A stretch of 64,000 bases of DNA from Campylobacteraceae bacterium (GCA_900753405.1 CAADYZ010000007.1:1-64000), one strand, 5' to 3'. Counted from the first letter of the stretch, positions 15,786-24,271 are shown. Notes: generated from the sequence alone by a model not told the origin. Program-made: numbers and translations.

Positions 15786-17063
15786 TTAGACGATCAGTTT
15801 TTCATACAACGGCTTGGCGACTTCAAGCGTGTAGGTGTTTTTGTAGTGCGTCAAAACCTTCTCTCGCATCTTGCTGTAAAACGCCTTGTCGCTAGCTAGC
15901 CGCGTCACGCCCGCAAACATCCCCTCGCTTGTCACACTCGCAAGTTCGTAACCCTCGCAGAGATATTCCTCGAAGCTTTTAAACCTAAACTCTTCGTTGA
16001 TTTTGATAACAACGGGCTTGCCTTGCCTAATGCAATCAACCAGAGTCAATGCGCTTCCTTGTGGAAAGCTGTCGATGTAGAGGTCGCAAGCGGCGATGAA
16101 AGAGTCAAAGTCGGGGCTAAATTCGGTTTTGACAAAGCGTTTTGAGTTGATTTTACACTCCGCGTCACTCTCACCCGCGCCGCCAACCCAGATGTGGTAA
16201 ATCCTCTCGTTGCTTTGCAAAATTCGCCTAATCAACTCAAAATACTCTGCACCAAGCTTCTCTCTGCCACAACCTGTAAGCGTGACAAACGCCTCTTGCG
16301 GGATGCCAAGCGACTCTTTCAAATTCGGTTTTGACAAATTCGCCTCAACCTTACGAGTCATCAAAAACGGCAAAGAGATGACATTGTCCTGCCCTTGAAG
16401 ATAAGGCGTGATGATCTCGCCGTTTTTGCACCCAAAGACGATCTTTTTGGCGTAACAAGTCGCTAGGCTATACCAGTGACTTCCGTGATTCCAAAAGATA
16501 ATGTTGATGTTTGTGTGTTTTTTCAGCAGATACAAAACCGCGCAACTTACGACATCTTGCATATGCATATTGACATTAATAGTCGTGATTTTGCGGCGGA
16601 TGATGTAGTCGTAAAGCTCGACAACTTTCTCGTCCAGCCTGCTTTTTTGCGACTTGTAATACTCCGCTGCCAAACCCTGCAAAACCGCCGACTTCACGGG
16701 CGCGGTCTCGTGTTTTGTGTCAAAAAAATTTGTTAGATAAACAAAAATTTCATACTCGCCCGCAAACGCCTCCGCAAACTGAATTGCCATTTGCGTATGC
16801 CCGCCCGAGTCGTAAATCTCCGAGTTTAAAAGCAACACTCGCGTCTTGTAGCCTGAAATATCAACCTTTTTTGGCTCAATTTTTCGGCACGCAACCATCC
16901 TCTCTGCGATCTTCTCTACGATTTTGTTGTAATCCGCCTTTTTAGCAAACGGCGTTAAGTCGCTCTCCACAAGCATTTTGCAGCTTTTTAAAGCCTTGTT
17001 GAAGTTGCTTAGTTGCAGGTAAAAAAGAGTCTTTAACAAGAGTTTTAACCGCGTCAAAAACAT
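15786..17063 (-). CDS. Glycosyltransferase in surface-sugar locus
   Basis: A cytoplasmic two-domain glycosyltransferase (425 residues) with GT-B character. LLLNSEIYDSGGHTQMAIQF near residue 80 looks like the acceptor-side glycine loop. FVTLTGCGREKLGAEYFELI opens the nucleotide-sugar domain, and DSFPQGSALTLVDCIRQGKPVV resembles the donor-binding block. The sugar transferred is unknown. The start codon lies just past the aminotransferase stop. Two repeat A copies are translated inside it, one as NLSKPNL at the domain border and one as FVKTEF, in two different frames of the repeat. Confidence 0.72.
   Translation of the reverse strand: MFLTRLKLLLKTLFYLQLSNFNKALKSCKMLVESDLTPFAKKADYNKIVEKIAERMVACRKIEPKKVDISGYKTRVLLLNSEIYDSGGHTQMAIQFAEAFAGEYEIFVYLTNFFDTKHETAPVKSAVLQGLAAEYYKSQKSRLDEKVVELYDYIIRRKITTINVNMHMQDVVSCAVLYLLKKHTNINIIFWNHGSHWYSLATCYAKKIVFGCKNGEIITPYLQGQDNVISLPFLMTRKVEANLSKPNLKESLGIPQEAFVTLTGCGREKLGAEYFELIRRILQSNERIYHIWVGGAGESDAECKINSKRFVKTEFSPDFDSFIAACDLYIDSFPQGSALTLVDCIRQGKPVVIKINEEFRFKSFEEYLCEGYELASVTSEGMFAGVTRLASDKAFYSKMREKVLTHYKNTYTLEVAKPLYEKLIV
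16117..16136. repeat. Repeat A inside the glycosyltransferase, FVKTEF frame
   Basis: The core CTAAATTCGGTTTTGACAAA is read on the minus strand as FVKTEF, in a region between nucleotide-binding motifs. Confidence 0.82.
16319..16342. repeat. Repeat A inside the glycosyltransferase, LSKPNL frame
   Basis: A consensus copy read on the minus strand as NLSKPNL, at the boundary between the two domains. Confidence 0.82.
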
Positions 17064-17064
17064 C

Positions 17065-18199
17065 CTACCACCTCGCAAAAAACTCCGCCACACACTCAAA
17101 AATGCGCCTCAGCTCGCTTTGCGAGAGGTTGTAAAAAAGCGGCATTCGTACAAGAGTGTCGGAGATTTGATTTGTCGCGCGCATATCCCCACAAGTTCTA
17201 GCAAATTTCATTCCAGAAGGTGAAGAGTGAAGCGGGATGTAGTGAAAGACTGGGTTTATGTCATTTTCTTTAAGGCAAGAGATAAACTCGCCTCTTTTTT
17301 GCAGATTTTCAAACAAAATGTAATACATATGCGCGTTATGCGTGCAGTTTTGCGGCACAAATGGGCGTTTTACAAAGCCTGCTTTTTCGTATTTTTCAAA
17401 AAAGCGGTGATACTCACTCCAAATTTGCAGCCTTTTGTTGTTGATTTTGTCGATGTTTTCAAGTTGAGAGTATAAAAAAGCGGCGATGATGTCAGAAGGC
17501 AGGTAAGACGAGCCGACATCCACCCAAGTGTATTTATCCACCTCGCCGCGGAAAAATTGCGAGCGGTTTGTCCCTTTTTCTCTGATGATTTCGGCTCTTT
17601 GTATAAATTTGTCATTGTTGATGACGATTGCCCCCCCCCTCACCGCTAATGACATTTTTCGTCTCGTGGAAAGAAAAGCAGCCGATGTCGCCGATCGTGC
17701 CAAGTTTTCGCCCTTTATACTCACTCCAAACGCCTTGTGCGGCGTCTTCTATGACGATTAAATTATGTTTTTTGGCAACCTGCATAATCTTATCCATCTC
17801 GCACGCCACGCCAGCGTAATGCACAGGGACGATCGCCTTTGTTTTGCTTGTTATGGCGGCTTCGATGAGATTTTCGTCAATGTTTTTCGTCTCAGGTTTG
17901 ACATCCACAAACACAGGCACGCCGCCTCGTAACACAAAAGCGTTTGCGGTTGAAACAAAGGTGTATGAAGGCATTATCACCTCATCGCCCGCCTCAATGC
18001 CCGCAAGGATCGCCGCCATTTCAAGTGCTGCGGTGCAAGAGTGCGTTAAAAGCGCCTTTTTGGCGGGAAGTTGCTCTTGCAAAAAGTTGTGGCATTTTGC
18101 GCTAAATTCGCCGTCTCCGCGGATGACGCCGCGCTCGATCGCCTCTTTGATGTAGTCAATCTCTTTGTCGATGACAAATGGTTTGTTAAATGGTATCAT
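17065..18199 (-). pseudogene. wecE: WecE-like dTDP-4-dehydro-6-deoxyglucose transaminase, frame broken at a G9 run (phase-variable, OFF)
   Basis: A PLP-dependent DegT/DnrJ/EryC1 aminotransferase closest to WecE, which makes dTDP-4-amino-4,6-dideoxygalactose. The first frame starts at 18199 (MIPFNKPFVID) and includes GDEVIMPSYTFVSTANAFVL, VEDAAQG-type sequence and the PLP-lysine motif CFSFHETKN. It then reaches nine G (17639-17631), after which translation would end at GNRHQQ. The remaining frame carries AEIIREKGTNRSQFF and KYTWVDVGSSYLPSDI through to 17065. With eight G the frames join as ISGEGGAIVINND, which matches the family. The gene is therefore intact but for one G, as expected for slipped-strand phase variation. 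Confidence 0.88.
17631..17639. repeat. Homopolymer of nine C (G on the coding strand) in wecE
   Basis: Long G runs in Campylobacter surface-structure genes change length during replication. Eight G restores the wecE frame; nine, as here, shifts it. It is the only run of this length I noticed in the window. Confidence 0.92.
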
Positions 18200-18277
18200 A
18201 CTTTTCGCCTTTTTAAACATTTTACCGCGCGTTGCTTAAACTTGCCGCCAAGTTTAAGCGGATTTGGGCGATTTGGA

Positions 18278-19036
18278 CTAAATTTTCCACTCCTTTCTAA
18301 GCCGTCTTCTTAACGCCCTAAACGGCACTAGCTTGACGGCAAACTTTTGCAAAAAACGCTTGATTTTGTAGCTTAGCGGAGTGTTTAGGCGAATGTCTTT
18401 TAACTGTTCGTCAAAGAATTTCAAATCCACAATATGCTCCTCGCCCTGTGCCATTCTTGTCATATCCTTGTAGTTCCCAACAACCTTAAAGACGCCCTCG
18501 TGCGTGCGCTCTTTTTGAAATTCAAGTGGCTTAAAGCTAAAATCGTTGTAAAAATAAAGCAGATCGATACTTTTGTTTGGGTATTTTGCTCTAAGTTTTT
18601 GCAAACTGCCTTCAAGCGTCTCGTCCGCAGTCGGCGGCTGCCCCACGAAAGGCTGTTCGACATAAACCAGCAGGATTTTTGAAGCGTTGGCGATCTGCGT
18701 TTGCAAGCGCGCAATTCGCCTGTTGTATTTTTCCAAAACTTGGCGGTGCATCACGCCAAATTCGGTGCTGCTAAGAAAGTCGTGGTTAAAAACCAAGCCG
18801 TTAAAGTTGTTTTTGTAAGCCTCGCAGGAGATGCTTTTTTCTGAGTAAAACCATTCCAAATCCTCTTTGTCGATGAAGCGTTTAAAGTCGTTAAGCAAGA
18901 TGCCGACTCTGCCCGCAAAGTCCGCGCCAAAAAGCCAGTCAAAAGGGTAAGAGTGCAGCTGCAAACCAGCCCTTCTTAACGCATCCGTGCAAGAGCAAGC
19001 CTGCCCGATACTGAAAATCAAATCATACTTTTTCAC
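18278..19036 (-). CDS. DUF1796 putative papain-like cysteine peptidase
   Basis: A 252-residue protein whose N-terminus, IFSIGQACSCTDALRRAGLQ followed by SYPFDWLFG, matches the DUF1796 family. That family was named as a putative papain-like cysteine peptidase because of a Cys near this position and a downstream His. Activity has not been shown, to my knowledge. Members recur in glycan and LPS gene clusters, as here. A basic C-terminus (LRRRLRKEWKI) may touch the membrane. Translation starts at GTG with GAGGAG upstream. It precedes wecE on the same strand. Confidence 0.65.
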   Translation of the reverse strand: MKKYDLIFSIGQACSCTDALRRAGLQLHSYPFDWLFGADFAGRVGILLNDFKRFIDKEDLEWFYSEKSISCEAYKNNFNGLVFNHDFLSSTEFGVMHRQVLEKYNRRIARLQTQIANASKILLVYVEQPFVGQPPTADETLEGSLQKLRAKYPNKSIDLLYFYNDFSFKPLEFQKERTHEGVFKVVGNYKDMTRMAQGEEHIVDLKFFDEQLKDIRLNTPLSYKIKRFLQKFAVKLVPFRALRRRLRKEWKI

Positions 19037-19292
19037 TTCTTCTCCTCACCTCAACAAATACGATTTTAAGCAAAATGATACCATAAACTAGCGCAAATTA
19101 CAACAAGCCAAAAGCAAACTTGCCACTCGCCATTTTGCGTAAATCAAATTTGAAAAATTTTTCATCAACTTTCCTTAGTTTGTCCTGTGTTTTGCGCAGA
19201 TTATAACAAATTCTAGCCTCATTTTGCCGCTTTAAGCCAGAAATTCACATTTTGCGTTAAAATTAGCCCAAAAGTCGCGCAAGGAGGCAGCC

Positions 19293-20339
19293 GTGCAAAA
19301 GGGACGCGTTTTCATCATCACCTTCATCCTCGTGGTCTTGTGCCTCGTGCTCTACCTTTTCAAGGACTTTCTACTCGTCATCACCATAGGCTCGCTGCTT
19401 GCGGTGGCGACTTCGAATGTCAATGTCAAATTCCTCCGCCTCCTAAAAGGACGAAAGGTCTTAGCCGCCCTTTGTTCGACTGCCTTGCTAGTCTTGTTTC
19501 TCATCGCCCCGTTTGCCTACGCCGTTGCCGAGCTTGCCGCGGCGGTCAAAGGCTTTGACAAAGCCACGCTTGTTGCCACTTTCACCACGCTTAAAAACTA
19601 CGAATTTGACTTTTTGCCCGAGTCTTTGGCGTTTTTAAAACCAAAAATTCTAGAAGCCCTCAGCGAGGTCGATCTCAACACGCTTGTAAAGCAAATTCTT
19701 GGTTATATGGGCGATTTTACAAAATCAAGCGTGAAGATCATCGCCGATGTCTCGCTCATCTGCATCTTTTACTTTTTTGCCAACCTCTACGGCACTGAAC
19801 TTGTCATCTACCTCAAATCCGTCATCCCCATCCAAAAAGAGGAAATTGACGACATTTTGCGTGAAGTGAGTAATGTAATGGCGGTTGTGCTTTACTCAAC
19901 GGTGTGTATGGCGCTTCTTCAAGGCGCGCTCTTTGCGCTCATCGCAAGCCTCTTTGGCTACAACGGCGTGCTTTGGGGCATCCTGCTTGCGATCAGCTCG
20001 CTCATCCCAGTTGTCGGCGGCGCGCTAGCTTATGTGCCTTTGAGCGTTTATGACTTCGCCACCTCAGGGCTTTACTCGGCACTTTGGATTTTTGCCTACT
20101 CAGTCATCGTCATCTCGCTTGTCGCCGACACCTTCGTCAAGCCATTCATCATCAAATGGATCAACGAAAAACTTGTCACCACGCCAACAAACATCAACGA
20201 ACTTCTCATCTTCTTGGCGATGCTCGCTGGAATTTCGACCTTTGGCTTTTGGGGGCTCATTTTAGGACCTGCGATCCTCACTTTCTTCATCTCCACGCTA
20301 AAAATGTATGTCATCTTAAAAGAGAAAAACCTGCTTTAA
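19293..20339 (+). CDS. AI-2E family transporter (PerM/UPF0118 type)
   Basis: A 348-residue inner-membrane protein with about eight hydrophobic segments. Two occur at the N-terminus (ITFILVVLCLVLYLFKDFLL), then an amphipathic region around residues 85-150, then paired helices. The conserved family segment GVLWGILLAISSLIPVVGG lies near residue 230, and INELLIFLAMLAGISTFGFWGLILGP is the C-terminal signature. Family members export autoinducer-2 or serve as Na+/H+ antiporters; the substrate here is unknown. A GTG start is supported by AGGAGG five bases upstream. The gene stands alone. Confidence 0.82.
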   Translation: MQKGRVFIITFILVVLCLVLYLFKDFLLVITIGSLLAVATSNVNVKFLRLLKGRKVLAALCSTALLVLFLIAPFAYAVAELAAAVKGFDKATLVATFTTLKNYEFDFLPESLAFLKPKILEALSEVDLNTLVKQILGYMGDFTKSSVKIIADVSLICIFYFFANLYGTELVIYLKSVIPIQKEEIDDILREVSNVMAVVLYSTVCMALLQGALFALIASLFGYNGVLWGILLAISSLIPVVGGALAYVPLSVYDFATSGLYSALWIFAYSVIVISLVADTFVKPFIIKWINEKLVTTPTNINELLIFLAMLAGISTFGFWGLILGPAILTFFISTLKMYVILKEKNLL

Positions 20340-20346
20340 GCTAAAT

Positions 20347-20372
20347 TGTCAAAATCAAATTTGATTTTGACA
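20347..20372. repeat. Repeat A, perfect 26-bp palindrome
   Basis: The sequence is a perfect inverted repeat centred on AAATTT, placed eight bases after the transporter stop. Its right part is shared with the duplicated MerR-type promoter. Confidence 0.85.
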
Positions 20373-20405
20373 TTATAAAGCATTACACTTAGTGTTTGTC
20401 AAGGG
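20352..20405 (-). promoter_or_regulatory. Orphan copy of the MerR-type adh promoter
   Basis: This 54-bp block matches 23062-23115 with four mismatches. On the minus strand it reads TTGACA (20402-20397), a 19-bp spacer containing ACACTAAGTGT, then TATAAT (20377-20372). The 19-bp spacer with a dyad is the hallmark of MerR-regulated promoters. It now points at the 3' end of the transporter gene, with no gene to drive. Confidence 0.7.
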
Positions 20406-20459
20406 CTAAATTCAAAAATTTGCAAAAAAATTGAATTTTTTTGCAAAAGCGGTTACGCT

Positions 20460-21011
20460 GTGCAATCCAAGCTTTTAAACACGCAAAATTTTGACTTGCC
20501 ACAAATGAGAGAGCGAATTTATTTTGTCGGTTTTAGAAAAGATTTGCAAATAAAAGCTGATTTCTTTAAGCCCCTGACTAATGAGGGGTATTGTAAAAGC
20601 CTAAAAGAGTTTTTAAATCCTAGCCCTGAAAACAAATTTGACACGGCAAATCCAACTTTTATTAAATATCTTAACAACAAATACAACAAAAACCGCATTC
20701 AATTAGATGAAATTTTAAAACGCGATTTTCTCATCATCGACACCAGACAAAGTAATTTGAGAATTTACGAAAACAAATGCCCTACTTTAAGACGTGACAG
20801 ACAAGGACTTCTTTACTCATTTAAAGGCGAAATTTATAAACTTAACGCACTTGAAGCCTTAAAACTACAAGGCTTTGGCGAGTTAGAAAATTTAAAAAGT
20901 AAGATAAAGGACTTAAAAACTAGCGATATTTTAAGACAATGTGGAAACGCAATGAGCGTGAATGTTATCAAAGCACTTGTCAAAAGGCTTTTGGAGGTGC
21001 TTTGTGGATAA
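20460..21011 (+). pseudogene. C5-cytosine DNA methyltransferase, C-terminal fragment
   Basis: Only the second part of a DNA (cytosine-5) methyltransferase survives. Visible are the FDLPQMRERIYFVGF block, the ALEALKLQGF motif and QCGNAMSVNVIKALVK (motif X). Homology begins at about 20450 (GYAVQSKLLN). The SAM-binding motif I, the catalytic PCQ loop and ENV are missing, so the protein cannot methylate. The apparent GTG start has no ribosome-binding site. It is followed by a HinP1I-like endonuclease and was probably its GCGC methyltransferase. The deletion junction abuts the orphan adh promoter copy. Confidence 0.85.
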
Positions 21012-21789
21012 AATAATGCTTGGCTCACAAACAGCAAAAAATGGCTTTTTAAACGAAGAATTTGTGATAAATGAATTTAATAGTTGGCAAAAAAGCGATT
21101 TAGCAAGGGATTGCTTGATAAAAATGGGCTATGATTTAAACGAAATCGAATATGTTTGGGCTGAAAAGATAAAAGGAAGTTATAAGGCTGATTTGCAAGT
21201 GCGAGTGCAAATCACCATAAAGCTTAAAACGCTCATTGATGCGCAAAATTTATCCGTGAAATTAGTCAGCAATCCACGAGGATTTAACCAAATCGATAAA
21301 AGGTGGGTGGCAACATACAAAAAATTGTGGGGTTTTGATGATGAAATTGAGCGAATTTTAAAGCTTTACACAGGCGAAATAATGCCTTATAAAAGCACAA
21401 GAGATGATAGGCGAATGTTTTTTGATGAGATGAATGAAAGCGAAATAAATGCTATTTTACAATGGTTTGAACGCAATCAAATTTTAATTTTAAGTGATAT
21501 TTTAAAAGGGAGTGGAAAATTTGCCGCAGAGTGGTTTTTGGTGGTGTTAAAAGTAAAAAATGAGCCTTTAAAATGGGAAATTTTATCAATGAATGAAACG
21601 ATGAATTTTTACGCTGGTAAGGCTCAAATCACAAAACAAGGCAACTTAAAACTTGGCAAAATCACCATTCAGCGAAAGGGTGGTGATAATGGGCGAGAAA
21701 GTGCTAAAATGCTACAATTTAAACTTAATCCTTGCGAAATTTTTAAACGCAAAGAAAGTTTAATGATGAAAATTCGCTTAGCTGGGTGA
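21004..21789 (+). CDS. HinP1I-like type II restriction endonuclease (GCGC)
   Basis: 261 residues resembling R.HinP1I along its whole length: LGSQTAKNGF at the start, VKLVSNPRGFNQIDKRW around the active-site lysine, and GSGKFAAEWFLVVLKV. ITIQRKGGDNGRESAKMLQFK lies near the end. HinP1I cuts G^CGC. The GTG start at 21004 overlaps the methyltransferase stop and has GGAGG six bases ahead. The last 14 residues (KRKESLMMKIRLAG) have no counterpart in HinP1I as I remember it, and come from reading into the truncated merR gene. From memory, the active-site Gln before VK is Ser here. Activity is uncertain with no methyltransferase. Confidence 0.8.
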   Translation: MDKIMLGSQTAKNGFLNEEFVINEFNSWQKSDLARDCLIKMGYDLNEIEYVWAEKIKGSYKADLQVRVQITIKLKTLIDAQNLSVKLVSNPRGFNQIDKRWVATYKKLWGFDDEIERILKLYTGEIMPYKSTRDDRRMFFDEMNESEINAILQWFERNQILILSDILKGSGKFAAEWFLVVLKVKNEPLKWEILSMNETMNFYAGKAQITKQGNLKLGKITIQRKGGDNGRESAKMLQFKLNPCEIFKRKESLMMKIRLAG

Positions 21790-21877
21790 AAGGGAAAAGC
21801 CCCTTGCTCGCCCAAAAGCGCAGTGTGCGCGATGAAATGCCCGTTTGCCTTTCTACATCGATGATGGTGTAGCTCAT
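21743..21877 (-). pseudogene. MerR-family regulator, N-terminal fragment
   Basis: The minus strand from an ATG at 21877, with AAAGGA four bases before it, encodes the start of a MerR winged-helix domain: MSYTIIDVERQTGISSRTLR, continuing FWASKGLFPF. After about 31 residues similarity stops and translation ends at 21743, inside the antisense restriction gene. A full regulator would be about 120-140 residues. It lies just downstream of adh, whose promoter has MerR-type spacing, so it was probably the cognate regulator, beheaded by the restriction-modification insertion. Confidence 0.78.
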
Positions 21878-21949
21878 TTTTGTCCTTTCTGTCGCCTTTT
21901 GCGCGTAAATTTACACGCAAAAGGTGTTTGGTTTTGTCCGTTCAAAGCC

Positions 21950-23035
21950 TTAAAATTTCGACTTTTTTATGTCGATGACATAGCGGAATTTCGCCTTGCC
22001 TGTGGTGAGTTTTTCATAGGCTTCGTCTATCTTATCGGCTGTGATGATTTGGGTTTCTGGGTAAATGCCGTGAGCTAGCGAAAAGTCAAGCATTTCTTGC
22101 GTTTCTTTCATACAGCCGATGATAGAACCATACACGCGGCGGTGTCCTGCAAAAACAAGCGAGTTTATCGCGATTTGTGGCATCACCTCAGCAGGTGGAA
22201 GCCCCACTACGCAAAACTCTCCGCCATAACCAAGCAGCCGCACATAGTCCATAGGCTCATAGGCGGTTGGGATTGTGGAGATGATTAAGTCAAAGCGTTC
22301 TTTTATTTCGCTCAGCTTGTCTGTGGTGTAAAGTGCCTTGACGCCTAGTTTTAAGGCGTCTTGCTCTTTATTTTTGTTGCGCGCAAAAACGAAAACCTCA
22401 GCGCCCATTTTCAGCGCGTATTTTACCGCCATCACTCCAAGCCCGCCAAAGCCCGCAACGCCTACCTTTTTGCCCGCACCCACCTTGCTAAATTTAAGCG
22501 GCGAATAAGTCGTAATGCCCGCGCACAAAAGCGGCGCAACCTTGTCAAGCGGAGCGTTTTGCGGCACGGTTACGGCAAAGTCCTCGCTTACGACAAGGTT
22601 GTCGCTGTAACCGCCGTAAGTTGGGGCGTCCTCGTGGAAGCAGTCCTTGCAGTTGTAGGTGAAAATGGTGTTTTGGCAAAACTGCTCGTTGCTTGCCTTG
22701 CACGCTTCGCACTTGCCGCACGAATTTACCATACAACCAACGCCCGCATAATCGCCGACTTTGAATTTGCTCACCTTGCTCCCTACGGCGATGACGCGCC
22801 CTGCGATTTCGTGTCCTGGCACCATAGGGTAAATACCCTCGCCCCACTCGCTTCTTGCGCTGTGAATGTCGCTGTGGCAAATGCCAGCAAACAAAATCTC
22901 CATCAAAATATCACGCTCGCCAAGTGCGTGGCGTGTGAATTTGTATGGCATAAATTTGGCGTTTTTATCCGCCACCGCGTAGCCTTTTGCGGCGATTTTC
23001 GCACCGCTCATTGCTTGTGAAATATACTCTTGCAT
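21950..23035 (-). CDS. Zinc-dependent NAD(P) alcohol dehydrogenase, YahK/CAD type
   Basis: A 361-residue medium-chain dehydrogenase. The catalytic zinc ligands lie in GICHSDIH and PMVPGHEIAGRV. The structural zinc is held by the four Cys of CGKCEACKASNEQFC. The Rossmann loop GVAGFGGLGVMAVKYA and a following acidic-free FARN suggest NADP(H). It belongs with broad aldehyde reductases such as YahK. The start at 23035 has AAAGGAG five bases upstream. Transcription is likely from the MerR-type promoter at 23115-23082, so it may respond to aldehydes or electrophiles. Confidence 0.9.
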   Translation of the reverse strand: MQEYISQAMSGAKIAAKGYAVADKNAKFMPYKFTRHALGERDILMEILFAGICHSDIHSARSEWGEGIYPMVPGHEIAGRVIAVGSKVSKFKVGDYAGVGCMVNSCGKCEACKASNEQFCQNTIFTYNCKDCFHEDAPTYGGYSDNLVVSEDFAVTVPQNAPLDKVAPLLCAGITTYSPLKFSKVGAGKKVGVAGFGGLGVMAVKYALKMGAEVFVFARNKNKEQDALKLGVKALYTTDKLSEIKERFDLIISTIPTAYEPMDYVRLLGYGGEFCVVGLPPAEVMPQIAINSLVFAGHRRVYGSIIGCMKETQEMLDFSLAHGIYPETQIITADKIDEAYEKLTTGKAKFRYVIDIKKSKF

Positions 23036-23061
23036 AAATGCTCCTTTGTGTGAAAATGCGT

Positions 23062-23115
23062 AAATCAAATTTGGTTTTGATATTATAAAACATTACACCT
23101 AGTGTTTGTCAAGGG
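23062..23115 (-). promoter_or_regulatory. MerR-type promoter of the alcohol dehydrogenase
   Basis: On the minus strand TTGACA (23112-23107) and TATAAT (23087-23082) are separated by exactly 19 bases containing the dyad ACACTAGGTGT. MerR activators untwist such over-long spacers. The -10 lies 47 bases before the adh ATG. The left part overlaps a repeat A copy. Confidence 0.75.
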
Positions 23116-23165
23116 AAATGGCGAAATTTGAAAAAAGTTGTGAGAAAGTTGCGAGTTTGAAGGGC

Positions 23166-23201
23166 GAATTTGTTAAAACCAAATTTGATTTTAACAAATT
23201 C
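23166..23201. repeat. Repeat A extended to a 36-bp inverted repeat
   Basis: The arms GAATTTGTTAAAA and TTTTAACAAATTC surround an AAATTT centre, with one mismatched pair. It sits between adh and ppa and could fold as a long hairpin in RNA. Confidence 0.8.
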
Positions 23202-23208
23202 AAAAACC

Positions 23209-23239
23209 GCGCAAGTGCCATATAACACGGCGTTTGCGC
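23209..23239. terminator. Repeat B hairpin downstream of ppa
   Basis: GCGCAAGTGCC and GGCGTTTGCGC pair over 11 positions (two G-U wobbles), with ATATAACAC from repeat B as the loop. A T or A run flanks each side. It starts nine bases after the ppa stop and could end transcription from either side. Confidence 0.7.
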
Positions 23240-23247
23240 GCTTTTGC

Positions 23248-23766
23248 TTACTTGTAGTTTGCGATCGCTTTTGCTAAAATCGCCTCAGCTTTGTCCTTGC
23301 CCTCAAAGCCCTCAACCTTAACCCATTTGCCCTTCTCTAAGTTTTTGTATGTCTCAAAAAACTCTTTGATCCTCGCCAAAGTCGCCTTTGAGATGTCGTT
23401 AATGTTTTGAATTTCGTCATATCGCGGGTCGATTTTGCTCACTGGCACGGCGATGAGCTTCTCGTCTCGCCCCGCTTCGTCACTCATACTTAGCACGCCA
23501 ACAAGCCTGCACGGAATGACGCTGCCTGCTTGAAGCGCGTAGTCACAAAGCACCAAAACATCCGCCGGATCGCCGTCATCTGCGAGCGTAGCTGGGATGA
23601 AGCCGTAGTTTGCTGGGTAGAAAACCGCCGAGTAAAGCACGCGATCAACAAAAACCGCCCCACTCTCCTTGTCTAGCTCGTATTTGACATTACTGCCAAA
23701 CGGGATTTCGATCACCGCATTGAGCTTGTCTGGGTTCGACCCCGCCGCAATCTTCTTAATATCCAT
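23248..23766 (-). CDS. ppa: Inorganic pyrophosphatase (family I)
   Basis: Hydrolyses pyrophosphate to drive biosynthetic reactions. The 172-residue protein has IEIPFGSNVKYELDKESG near the N-terminus, YPANYGFIPATL, and the metal-binding signature DDGDPADVLVL, followed by DEKLIAVP. All active-site acidic residues of the family appear to be in place. GGAG five bases before ATG fixes the start. The protein is cytoplasmic and the gene is monocistronic, bounded by a repeat-rich 3' region. Confidence 0.95.
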   Translation of the reverse strand: MDIKKIAAGSNPDKLNAVIEIPFGSNVKYELDKESGAVFVDRVLYSAVFYPANYGFIPATLADDGDPADVLVLCDYALQAGSVIPCRLVGVLSMSDEAGRDEKLIAVPVSKIDPRYDEIQNINDISKATLARIKEFFETYKNLEKGKWVKVEGFEGKDKAEAILAKAIANYK

Positions 23767-23839
23767 CTTCTCTCCTTGTAATGAAATGTTGTAATTTAAC
23801 CAAATTCGAATTTAACTCACATTAAACGCGCAAAACTTC

Positions 23840-24196
23840 TCAAAAAAACCTCTTAAAAAGCACTCTGCACCGCTGGATGCTAAGATGCTCTCCTGTGAAG
23901 TCCTGCCGCTGTTTTGCCACAAAACTCTGTGTGCCTAGCTCCAAAAAGTGCGTCTTTGTGCTGACATTCACGCCGCCGCAGTCGAGAGTTTTGCCGCTGC
24001 TAAACGCACCGACAAGCTCCTTTGTCTGGCTGCTTTGAGCCGCCGTGTCTTTGACATACAAGTAACAACTCACGCCAAGCAAAAGCAAAAGAAAGGCTAA
24101 AACCAGCCGAATTTTAAGCGAAAAATTTTGTCGAATCACCCCGAGTAAAACCGCGACCAAAATCAAAAATATCAACGCCAAAATGAGACTTCTCAA
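23840..24196 (-). CDS. Small inner-membrane protein of unknown function upstream of murC in transcription order
   Basis: About 118 residues with two hydrophobic helices (residues 3-18 and 28-47), then a soluble domain with one Cys (LDCGGVNVSTKTHF) and a basic end. I do not recognise a domain; a similar small membrane protein is linked to murC in C. jejuni. The best start is TTG at 24196, five bases behind GGAG. An upstream TTG at 24214 has no such site. It lies downstream of murC on the same strand. Confidence 0.6.
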   Translation of the reverse strand: MRSLILALIFLILVAVLLGVIRQNFSLKIRLVLAFLLLLLGVSCYLYVKDTAAQSSQTKELVGAFSSGKTLDCGGVNVSTKTHFLELGTQSFVAKQRQDFTGEHLSIQRCRVLFKRFF

Positions 24197-24215
24197 CTTC
24201 ACTCCTTTTGCCAAA

Positions 24216-24270
24216 TTTTGCGTGTTATATGGCGTTTGCGGGGTTTTTGAAATTTGTAAAAACCGAATTT
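24216..24270. repeat. 55-bp composite repeat (B plus A), copy after murC
   Basis: Repeat B (GCGTGTTATATGGCGTTTGC), a linker GGGGTTTTTGAAATTTG and a half-copy of repeat A (AAAAACCGAATTT) form one 55-bp unit. It is repeated at 25593-25647 with a single mismatch. It begins one base beyond the murC stop codon. Confidence 0.88.
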
Positions 24271-24271
24271 G

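Noticed and set aside
20460..21011. Complete methyltransferase starting at GTG
   Set aside because: It lacks the SAM-binding, PCQ and ENV motifs and has no ribosome-binding site; homology continues a few codons upstream of the GTG.
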